From Actinomycetota bacterium (lineage in GTDB: Bacteria; Actinomycetota; Humimicrobiia; Humimicrobiales; Humimicrobiaceae), in contig JACVJB010000108.1 in NCBI GenBank assembly GCA_015711775.1, forward strand, positions 1 through 5,065: a stretch of 5,065 bases of DNA. The letters are read 5' to 3'. The notes beneath the pieces are model-generated. The model worked only from the letters and a program-made list of their open reading frames with translations. It did not search any database and had not been told where the DNA came from. Both the position numbers and the translations under genes were made by a program. Shown one piece after another: positions 1-5,065 of the stretch (the stretch's first letter is position 1; the number at the start of each line of letters is the position of its first letter).

Positions 1-362
1 AGTATTTTATCTATGAATATATATGCAAACACCATAAGCACTGAGCTTAAGACCAAATTAAGAAGTATACTCGTCCCTGCAGTTTTTAATGCCTTTTCTG
101 TATTGCCTGCCCCTAAGGACCTTGATATAATGGAAGCTGAGCCAATTCCAACCATTATCCCAACTGCCATAATTATAAGCTGAATGGGAAGAACTATGGT
201 AAGCGCAGTAATTCCCAGAGGGCCCACGCCCCTTCCTACAAAAAGCGTATCCACAATATTATAAAGCGCGCTTACAAGCATTCCAATTATCGCAGGAGTT
301 GAAAATCTGAAAAGCAGGCTTCGCAGATTGCCGTTTAAGATTTGCTGTCTCTGTTCTTCCAT
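1..362 (-). CDS. MATE-family efflux transporter, N-terminal part (cut by left edge)
   Basis: The minus strand reads open from the ATG at 362-360 to the window edge, giving 120 residues and no stop. The protein is very hydrophobic. It carries the N-terminal signature of the multi antimicrobial extrusion (MATE) family: a short polar leader ending LLFRFSTPAIIGMLVSALYN (residues 16-35), then IVDTLFVGRGVGPLGITALT, then an amphipathic stretch with GIGSASIISRSLGAGN (72-87). Likely membrane segments are residues 20-40, 50-78 and 98-117, matching helices 1-3 of the usual 12. Family members sit in the inner membrane and export cationic drugs or metabolites in exchange for Na+ or H+; the substrate cannot be told here. 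A TAA codon directly precedes the ATG in frame, so no longer start is possible. Oddly, no Shine-Dalgarno sequence precedes it: the leader is only A/T. The gene lies just behind the hppA terminator, 33 nt from the hairpin. Confidence 0.9.
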   Translation of the reverse strand, partial: MEEQRQQILNGNLRSLLFRFSTPAIIGMLVSALYNIVDTLFVGRGVGPLGITALTIVLPIQLIIMAVGIMVGIGSASIISRSLGAGNTEKALKTAGTSILLNLVLSSVLMVFAYIFIDKI

Positions 363-395
363 TTAAATTTTTAATAAAAATTGATATTAAAATAA

Positions 396-437
396 TTCAG
401 TTTCCGGTAGAGGCGCTCCTCTTTTCCGGAAACTGAA
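396..437 (-). terminator. Nested hairpin, likely intrinsic terminator of hppA
   Basis: A perfect 12-bp inverted repeat pairs 396-407 (TTCAGTTTCCGG) with 426-437. Inside it a second 5-bp stem pairs 409-413 (AGAGG) with 418-422 around a CGCT loop, separated from the outer stem by a small internal loop. On the minus strand the structure begins 28 nt after the hppA stop and is followed by TTATTTT and further T-rich sequence, as expected for a Rho-independent terminator. The plus-strand side has no T tract, so it should act in one direction only. It also falls in the leader of the MATE gene, so readthrough would decide how much hppA transcript reaches that gene. Confidence 0.75.
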
Positions 438-464
438 CACTGGTGCTTGAAATAATATGTATAT

Positions 465-2594
465 TTAGAAATGAAACAGTTTGCCGGAAAGGTCAGCCAC
501 AAGAACTGCTGTTTCTATTGCCACAACGCTTATAAGCTTTATCAATATGTTCATTGAAGGTCCTGCAGTATCCTTTAAAGGATCCCCTACAGTATCTCCA
601 ACAACTGCTGCTGCATGTTCAGGGGTACCGCTTCTGCCTTCTTCCTCAATTTTTTTCTTAGCATTATCAAGAGCGCCTCCGGAATTTGCCATAAATATTG
701 CCTGGCCAAATCCTGAAAGAAGCGTGCCTATTATAAGGGCAACTACGCCGCCGGGCCCAAGTAAAATTCCGACAATTACAGGTATTGCAAATATCATTAT
801 GCCAGGTGCAATAATACCCCTCTGTGCCGCTCTTGTAACAATTGTAATAAAAGCTTTGGGATCGCCTTTTGAGCGCCCTGCCATTATTTCTTTTATCTGT
901 TTTCTTGCTTCAATTACAACTTTGTCAGCAGCCCTTCCAACAGCTCCAATAAGAAGTGAGGTAAACAAAAACGGAAGCATTACTCCTGTAAAAAGACCTG
1001 CAAGTATTTTTGGATCCCTCATAAAATCCAAAAGCACATTTACATTAAGGAGCTCTATTTTTGAAAAATAAGCCTGTCCGAGGGCAAGCGCCGTAATGGC
1101 CGCGCTTCCAATGAGTATTCCTTTTCCAATAGCTGCTGTTGTATTTCCTACTGCATCAAGCTTGTCTGTGGTTTTTCTTACCTCAGAGGGCAGTTCAGTC
1201 ATTGAAGCAATTCCGCCCGAGTTATCTGCAATTGGTCCGTAAACATCTATTGTTATTGCAAAAGGGGTAACGGAGAGCATGGAAACTGCCGCAAGTGAAA
1301 CTCCATAAAGGCCCATTTTAAAATCTGTACCCCCGCCGGAAATATAGAAGGAAAAAAGCATAACCGCTATTACTGTAAGAGCAGGAAGCAATGTGCTTTC
1401 CATGCCATATGCAAGGCCGTTAACTACAAGGGTTGCGGGACCGCTTTTTGCGCTTTCAGAAATATTTCTTGTGGGCCTGTATCTGGAATCTGTGTATAGA
1501 AGCGTAAAGAGGCCAATGAGAAATCCTGCGAAAACTCCGCCCAGCGTTGCATAAAACAGGAAGGTGTAAGAGGAGCCCAGTATATATCTAACAGTGAAAA
1601 ATGACAGTATTACTATTCCAATTACAGTAATAAATAACCCGGCAAGAGTAGTTGCCGTAAGCTTGCTTACGGTGGCATTTTCTTTATACCTTCCAACTAT
1701 TATCTTTATAATAAATATTGCAAGAATTGAAGCAATAGCGCCTGCTGTTGAAATTATCATAGGAAGTATTATGCTGTTCAGCATAAGCGGTGAGTTTCTG
1801 AATGCCAGAAAGCCAAGAAATTCAGTTGCTATAATTGCACCAACCCATGACTCGAGCGAGTCTGCCTTCATTCCGCCGACATCACCCACATTATCGCCTA
1901 CATTATCAGCAATTGTTGCAGGGTTTCTGTAGTCGTCCTCATCAAGGCCCGATTCAACTTTACCTACATAATCAGCGCCCATATCTGCAGCTTTTGTATA
2001 TATGCCGCCGCCGGTTCTCATAAAGAAAGCTGCAAAACTTGCGCCTATGGTAAACGTTATAAGTATGTTTACAACGCTTTCCATGCTGTCAACAGGATTT
2101 GCCGCTGTCCTGCCATAGTACCAGTAAAGTATATTAAACCAGAATGCCGTGTCAAATAAAGCCACAGTTGCCAGCAGCAGCCCTGATGCAGACGCTGCAG
2201 TAAATGCAATATTCATTGCCTCTCCAAGGCCTTTTTTCTGGGCGGCAAATGTTACTCTTGAATTTGATGTGGTTGAAATCCACATGCCTATATAACCTAT
2301 AAGCAAACTGAATCCCATACCTGTTGCAAAAGCCGGAAGTGAGGGCCATTCAAGGTATTTGAAATAAACCATTACCCCGAATAGCGCCAGCAGCACCGCA
2401 AAAAATATTGACATTACTTTAGCCTGCTGGTTCAGGTATGCTCTGCTGCCTATAGAAATGGCATCCGATATCTCTATCATCCTGGCTGTTCCCCTGCTTT
2501 TCTTACGCACAAGAGAAGCAAAAATAATTGCAAGGATAAGTGAGATAACAGCTCCCATGAAAGGCACTATTCTTAACCATAGCATGTTGGACAC
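465..2594 (-). CDS. hppA: Membrane-bound, K+-dependent ion-translocating pyrophosphatase
   Basis: This is an integral membrane pyrophosphatase of 709 residues, a normal length for the family. It hydrolyses pyrophosphate to two phosphates and pumps Na+ and/or H+ out of the cytoplasm. About 16 membrane helices are expected. The three substrate-binding blocks are present: GGGIYTKAADMGADYVGKVE (195-214) followed by RNPATIADNVGDNVGD (223-238); DVYGPIADNSGG (450-461); and VGDTVGDPLKDTAGPS (665-680). After GNTT (483-486) comes Ala487, with Gly490 and Lys491 following. K+-independent enzymes have Lys and Thr at the 487 and 490 positions, so this one should be K+-dependent. The gate residues Asp245, Glu248 and Ser249 match the Thermotoga-type layout (D6.50, E6.53), with Gly at 6.57 where plant H+ pumps have Glu; this favours Na+ pumping, by inference. 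Unusual substitutions are Lys243 and Ser464. The start is GTG, fixed by its ribosome binding site. The gene appears to be transcribed alone. Confidence 0.97.
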   Translation of the reverse strand: MSNMLWLRIVPFMGAVISLILAIIFASLVRKKSRGTARMIEISDAISIGSRAYLNQQAKVMSIFFAVLLALFGVMVYFKYLEWPSLPAFATGMGFSLLIGYIGMWISTTSNSRVTFAAQKKGLGEAMNIAFTAASASGLLLATVALFDTAFWFNILYWYYGRTAANPVDSMESVVNILITFTIGASFAAFFMRTGGGIYTKAADMGADYVGKVESGLDEDDYRNPATIADNVGDNVGDVGGMKADSLESWVGAIIATEFLGFLAFRNSPLMLNSIILPMIISTAGAIASILAIFIIKIIVGRYKENATVSKLTATTLAGLFITVIGIVILSFFTVRYILGSSYTFLFYATLGGVFAGFLIGLFTLLYTDSRYRPTRNISESAKSGPATLVVNGLAYGMESTLLPALTVIAVMLFSFYISGGGTDFKMGLYGVSLAAVSMLSVTPFAITIDVYGPIADNSGGIASMTELPSEVRKTTDKLDAVGNTTAAIGKGILIGSAAITALALGQAYFSKIELLNVNVLLDFMRDPKILAGLFTGVMLPFLFTSLLIGAVGRAADKVVIEARKQIKEIMAGRSKGDPKAFITIVTRAAQRGIIAPGIMIFAIPVIVGILLGPGGVVALIIGTLLSGFGQAIFMANSGGALDNAKKKIEEEGRSGTPEHAAAVVGDTVGDPLKDTAGPSMNILIKLISVVAIETAVLVADLSGKLFHF

Positions 2595-2601
2595 TTAATA
2601 C

Positions 2602-2607
2602 CCTCCT
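2602..2607 (-). promoter_or_regulatory. Ribosome binding site that fixes the GTG start of hppA
   Basis: The minus strand reads AGGAGG here, followed by seven bases and then GTG at 2594-2592. The next in-frame ATG (2585-2583) would be 16 bases from the motif, which is too far. The spacing therefore supports GTG as the real start, giving a protein that begins MSNMLWL. Confidence 0.85.
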
Positions 2608-2744
2608 CTTTAATTTGATAAAATAAATAAATATTCATAAACCCCGAAAAGGACTATACGCTAAGAAACTTATCATATAATTACTTATTAAAATGCTATG
2701 ACAGCGCCATCAATTATTAATAAAAATGACATAAAAACTCAAAA

Positions 2745-2753
2745 ATTATAGCA
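2745..2753 (-). promoter_or_regulatory. Extended -10 promoter, probably for hppA
   Basis: The minus strand reads TGCTATAAT, a perfect TGn-TATAAT extended -10 element. The best -35 hexamer at 17 bp (TACAAT) is poor, but extended -10 promoters often lack a good one. Transcription would start near 2738, giving a leader of about 144 nt before the GTG. The element lies 35-43 bp after the glycosyltransferase stop, in a 193-bp gap with no gene. No GC-rich terminator hairpin for the glycosyltransferase is visible in that gap, so hppA may also receive readthrough. Confidence 0.55.
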
Positions 2754-2787
2754 CTTTAAAAAGAATAATTGTATAAAGATTTCTGAC

Positions 2788-4002
2788 TTATTTATTACCT
2801 TTTTTTTTCTTTTCAAGCAGCACCCTGAAAGCTTCAACCGTGTCCTTTATACTGTTATTCCAGGAAAATACTTTCTCCACCCTTTCCCTGTTTTTCGCTC
2901 CCAGTCTTTTTGTCTGCTCAGGATTATCTATTGCCCAAAGGATCTTTTCTGCAAGATTTTGCGCCTTATCGCCCTGCGCATAAATTCCCCCGTCTTCAAG
3001 AAACCGGCGGTTATTCTTTGAATCAAAGCACACAACAGCAAGACCGGCACCCATATAATTAATGACTTTGCCGCTTGCCTCGCCCGCTTTATCAACCTTA
3101 GGCTCAACCGCCACATCGCTTATAAGCAGGTAATCAGGAAGATCAAAATAGTCAACCATGCCAGTCATGCGGACATTTTTTTCAACGCCCAGTTCCTTTA
3201 TCTTTTTTTGAGTCTCTTCCACAGGGTAACCGACTATAAGAAAATGAATGTCTTTTCTTTTTTTAAGCACCATTGGTATTGCGTCAACAAGATTCCATAT
3301 GCCTTTTGCCGCAAGAAGAGCGCCCGTAAAAATTACAAGCGGGGAGTTTTCCGGTATGCCAAGCTCCTTCCTGAAACCTTGCTTAACGGGCCTGTTGAAA
3401 AAATCAGTGTGCACGCCATCAATTACTACTTTAACCTTTCGGGGTTCTATCTTAAACCTGTTTTTGATTATATCCCCGTTTGATACAGAGCTGCAGATAA
3501 AGAAATCGGGCATCCTGCATATAAGTTTTTCAAAATTGTGGAAAAACCATTTAACAGGGCCGCCTTTTAGCCAGTTAAAGGTGCCCAGCTCTGAAGTTAG
3601 GCTTCCCTGTACATCAAAAACAAGCGGAGCCTTTCCAAATGATATAAGATATTTTACGAGCCCTCCTACAAATGCGCCCTCATGAAGATGGCCGTATATG
3701 ATATCAGGCTTTTCCTTAAGATATATTAAAGCTGCCTTAAAAAAAAGAAGAATATCGATATAGAATTTGTGCCAGGATGGCCCTGCTTCAAGCTTTTTGT
3801 ACCATGGAATATTTATAATCCTCCTTATGTCAAGCCCATCAAGATCCCTTCCATTATGATATGTGCATATAATATTATAATGGTTGTAATGCTTCAAAGC
3901 CTGCATCTCACCAAGGATTCTCATATGGCAGCCGCGATCTGCAAAAAATGGCGTGGGCACAATGTTTAAAACTTTAACAATTTTTGATTTTTCTTCAGGC
4001 AT
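2788..4002 (-). CDS. GT-B fold glycosyltransferase, family 4 (GT4-like)
   Basis: A complete 404-residue protein with the two Rossmann-like domains of GT-B enzymes. The N-terminal acceptor domain has a first strand and glycine turn, NIVPTPFFADRGCHMRILGE (13-32), then DIIYGHLHEGAFVGG (100-114) and PLVFDVQGSLTSELG (126-140). The C-terminal nucleotide-sugar domain has LVIFTGALLAAKG (222-234, with conserved Lys233), HFLIVGYP (253-260), VRMTGMVDYFDLPDYL (277-292) and GEASGKVINYMGAGLAVVCF (307-326). The family's second acidic residue after Glu308 is Asn315, as discussed in the findings. Such enzymes transfer a sugar from a nucleotide donor, usually retaining its configuration, to a lipid, polysaccharide or small acceptor at the cytoplasmic membrane face; donor and acceptor are unknown. 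There is no signal peptide. The ATG has AAGGA nine bases upstream. The C-terminus is lysine-rich (EKKKKGNK), encoded through a run of nine A. It diverges from the SPFH gene. Confidence 0.92.
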   Translation of the reverse strand: MPEEKSKIVKVLNIVPTPFFADRGCHMRILGEMQALKHYNHYNIICTYHNGRDLDGLDIRRIINIPWYKKLEAGPSWHKFYIDILLFFKAALIYLKEKPDIIYGHLHEGAFVGGLVKYLISFGKAPLVFDVQGSLTSELGTFNWLKGGPVKWFFHNFEKLICRMPDFFICSSVSNGDIIKNRFKIEPRKVKVVIDGVHTDFFNRPVKQGFRKELGIPENSPLVIFTGALLAAKGIWNLVDAIPMVLKKRKDIHFLIVGYPVEETQKKIKELGVEKNVRMTGMVDYFDLPDYLLISDVAVEPKVDKAGEASGKVINYMGAGLAVVCFDSKNNRRFLEDGGIYAQGDKAQNLAEKILWAIDNPEQTKRLGAKNRERVEKVFSWNNSIKDTVEAFRVLLEKKKKGNK

Positions 4003-4050
4003 TAATAGCTTTCCTTAGTATGTATTATTTAAAAAGTATTCCCTGTATCC

Positions 4051-4080
4051 TGCATGGATTTAAATTAATTTAATAATGCA
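4051..4080. repeat. AT-rich palindrome at the predicted glycosyltransferase start site
   Basis: A perfect 14-bp palindrome, TTAAATTAATTTAA (4060-4073), is flanked by inverted TGCAT (4051-4055) and ATGCA (4076-4080). The flanking arms are offset from the palindrome centre by two bases. The predicted start of the leftward transcript (about 4073) lies at its edge and the -10 box touches its right side, so it is placed where a repressor would bind. The base composition makes chance palindromes likely, so the operator reading is tentative. Confidence 0.35.
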
Positions 4081-4088
4081 TTATAACA
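4080..4088 (-). promoter_or_regulatory. Extended -10 promoter for the glycosyltransferase gene
   Basis: The minus strand reads TGTTATAAT, a perfect extended -10 element like the one before hppA. The hexamer 17 bp upstream (TTATTC) is a poor -35. Transcription would start near 4073 and leave a leader of about 70 nt ahead of the ATG at 4002. Confidence 0.55.
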
Positions 4089-4133
4089 TGAAAATTTTGA
4101 AAGAATAAACTGTAAAAAAATGTCAGTGGCAGC

Positions 4134-4139
4134 TATAAT
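4134..4139 (+). promoter_or_regulatory. Candidate -10 box for the SPFH gene
   Basis: TATAAT on the plus strand matches the -10 consensus exactly. The -35 hexamer at 17-bp spacing is TGTAAA (4111-4116), which agrees at only three of six positions, and there is no TG extension. The start site would be near 4146, giving a leader of about 82 nt before the ATG at 4228. Confidence 0.45.
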
Positions 4140-4158
4140 GAAAATAATAATTCATTAT
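4135..4158. repeat. Inverted repeat overlapping the rightward -10 box
   Basis: ATAATGAA (4135-4142) and TTCATTAT (4151-4158) are perfect 8-bp inverted arms around an 8-nt AT spacer. The repeat covers most of the TATAAT box and the predicted start site, the usual place for a repressor operator. Its low GC content means chance cannot be excluded. Confidence 0.35.
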
Positions 4159-4168
4159 TAAAAGGGAT

Positions 4169-4197
4169 TTATTACTGATAATAAAATCATGTAATAA
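4169..4197 (+). promoter_or_regulatory. Possible hairpin in the SPFH gene leader
   Basis: TTATTAC (4169-4175) pairs with GTAATAA (4191-4197). The stem continues inward as TGA (4176-4178) with TCA (4187-4189), skipping one unpaired T at 4190, around an 8-nt AT loop. It lies between the predicted start and the ribosome binding site, where it could affect mRNA stability or translation. Mostly A-U pairs, so it would be weak. Confidence 0.3.
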
Positions 4198-4227
4198 TGC
4201 TCCCGGTTCTTAAAGAAAGGAATATAT

Positions 4228-5065
4228 ATGGGCATTTTCGGGATACTGCTTTTTCTTGCAGGCACTGTCATGCTAATTGTCGGGATTGTTGGTGCTATTG
4301 AGGTAATATTGGTTATTGGCATAGTGCTTATTGTTGTCGGGCTGATTTTCTTCCTGTTTGCCGGTTTTCGCACAATCAGGCCCACACAAAAAGGTATTAT
4401 TGAAAGATTCGGAAAGTATATGAGGACAAGGGATGCCGGTCTTACCTGGATAATACCGCTGGTTGAAAAAATATACAGAGTTAACATTACAGAGCAGATG
4501 GTTGACATTCCTCCCCAGATGGTCATAACCCAGGATAAACTTAATGCTTCAGTCGATGCTGTTGTTTACTACAAAATAAGGGACGTAAAAGCAAGCATAT
4601 ACAATGTTGATGATCACAGGGCTCAGCTTACAAGTCTTGCAAGAACAACTTTAAGGGCTGTTATCGGCAATATGACACTTACTGTCGCTAACGAAAACAG
4701 GGCTTCAATAAATGAAAGAGTCGAAACCGTACTTGATAAGGAAACTTCAAGCTATGGAGTTGAAGTATTAAGATGCGAAATACAGAAAATTGAACCACCT
4801 GCTGATGTTCAGGCCGCAATGAATAATGTCGTAAAAGCTGAACAGGAAAAAATAGCTGCCAGGGATTATGCAACTGCCACTGAAACAAGGGCAGACGGCG
4901 AAAAAAGGGCAGAGATTAAAAAAGCTGAAGGCGTAAAACAGGGCCTTATTCTTTCTGCGGAGGGAAAAGGCGAAGGAATAAAGATTGTAGCAAATGCTGA
5001 AGCAGACAGGATAAAGATTGTAAATGAAGCTGCAGATAAATATTTTATAGGAAATGCCCAGGTTT
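4228..5065 (+). CDS. SPFH/band 7 (stomatin- or prohibitin-like) membrane protein, C-terminus cut by right edge
   Basis: The reading frame is open from the ATG at 4228 to the window end, giving 279 residues. The start has AAAGGA (4216-4221) six bases upstream. The N-terminus holds two hydrophobic segments, about residues 3-23 and 27-46, with a single acidic residue (Glu25) between them. The SPFH domain follows: RTIRPTQKGIIERFGKYM (48-65), DAGLTWIIPLVEKIYRVN (69-86), QMVDIPPQMVITQDKLNASV (90-109), DAVVYYKIRD (110-119), TSLARTTLRAVIGNMTL (135-151) and YGVEVLRCEIQKIEPP (176-191). From about residue 200 it becomes an Ala/Glu/Lys-rich helical stalk likely to form a coiled coil, ending in VNEAADKYFIGNAQV. 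This is the pattern of bacterial stomatin-like proteins, which oligomerise into membrane scaffolds and are linked to membrane microdomains and protease regulation. An NfeD-type partner often sits next door; it would be beyond the window. The gene diverges from the glycosyltransferase. Confidence 0.93.
   Translation, partial: MGIFGILLFLAGTVMLIVGIVGAIEVILVIGIVLIVVGLIFFLFAGFRTIRPTQKGIIERFGKYMRTRDAGLTWIIPLVEKIYRVNITEQMVDIPPQMVITQDKLNASVDAVVYYKIRDVKASIYNVDDHRAQLTSLARTTLRAVIGNMTLTVANENRASINERVETVLDKETSSYGVEVLRCEIQKIEPPADVQAAMNNVVKAEQEKIAARDYATATETRADGEKRAEIKKAEGVKQGLILSAEGKGEGIKIVANAEADRIKIVNEAADKYFIGNAQV

Noticed and set aside
481..1071. A 196-codon open frame on the plus strand opposite hppA
   Set aside because: It is fully antisense to conserved hppA coding sequence, has a biased Ser/Thr/Ile/Pro make-up typical of an antisense shadow, and resembles no family I know.
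1594..2023. Two overlapping plus-strand open frames opposite hppA
   Set aside because: Both lie antisense to the conserved pyrophosphatase motifs and have low-complexity translations.
2711..2771. Inverted repeat CAATTATT ... AATAATTG in the gap before hppA
   Set aside because: The 8-bp arms are 45 bases apart and made almost only of A/T, so chance is the simplest explanation; they do not form a terminator.
2595..2787. Search for an intrinsic terminator after the glycosyltransferase gene
   Set aside because: No GC-containing stem followed by a T tract was found on the minus strand; only scattered T-rich sequence.
3208..3685. Two plus-strand open frames opposite the glycosyltransferase
   Set aside because: They overlap each other and a well-supported gene; no recognisable domain.
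4158..4526. A 122-codon minus-strand open frame opposite the start of the SPFH gene
   Set aside because: It covers the SPFH ribosome binding site and N-terminus, and its Ile/Pro/Thr-rich translation is an antisense image of the membrane segments.
1..5065. CRISPR arrays, tRNA or rRNA genes, insertion sequences, phage or defence genes
   Set aside because: No spaced direct repeats, clover-leaf patterns, transposase or nuclease motifs were seen; the space is filled by four ordinary protein genes.

Overview
The window looks like an AT-leaning bacterial chromosome segment, probably from an anaerobic or energy-limited, uncultured lineage. This rests on Shine-Dalgarno-led genes, sigma70-type -10 boxes, frequent ATA (Ile) and AGG/AGA (Arg) codons, and a membrane pyrophosphatase that is recognisable but divergent. 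I cannot assign a phylum from the sequence. No phage, insertion sequence, CRISPR, tRNA or rRNA is visible.

From left to right there are four protein genes. (1) Positions 1-362, minus strand: the N-terminal third of a MATE-family multidrug/cation antiporter, running off the left edge. (2) A long nested hairpin at 396-437, which reads as the intrinsic terminator of the next gene upstream on the same strand. (3) Positions 465-2594, minus strand: hppA, a complete ion-pumping membrane pyrophosphatase. Its residues predict the K+-dependent class, and the gate layout resembles Na+-pumping enzymes. It starts at GTG behind a strong ribosome binding site, and a consensus extended -10 box lies about 150 bp upstream. 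(4) Positions 2788-4002, minus strand: a complete GT-B fold, family 4 glycosyltransferase. (5) A 225-bp divergent intergenic region (4003-4227) with candidate promoters in both directions and several AT-rich inverted repeats. (6) Positions 4228-5065, plus strand: a stomatin/prohibitin-type SPFH membrane protein, running off the right edge.

The genes do not form a pathway that I recognise. hppA uses the pyrophosphate made by biosynthesis to energise the membrane, and the MATE transporter could spend a Na+ or H+ gradient of that kind; that link is inference. The glycosyltransferase probably belongs to cell-surface polysaccharide or glycolipid synthesis, and the SPFH protein to membrane microdomain organisation. 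The three minus-strand genes are probably separate transcription units or only loosely coupled, given the 193-bp gap before hppA and the terminator after it. I see no convincing new multi-gene system. The most interesting points are the substitutions in otherwise conserved hppA motifs, the MATE start without a visible ribosome binding site just behind a terminator, and the structured divergent control region.
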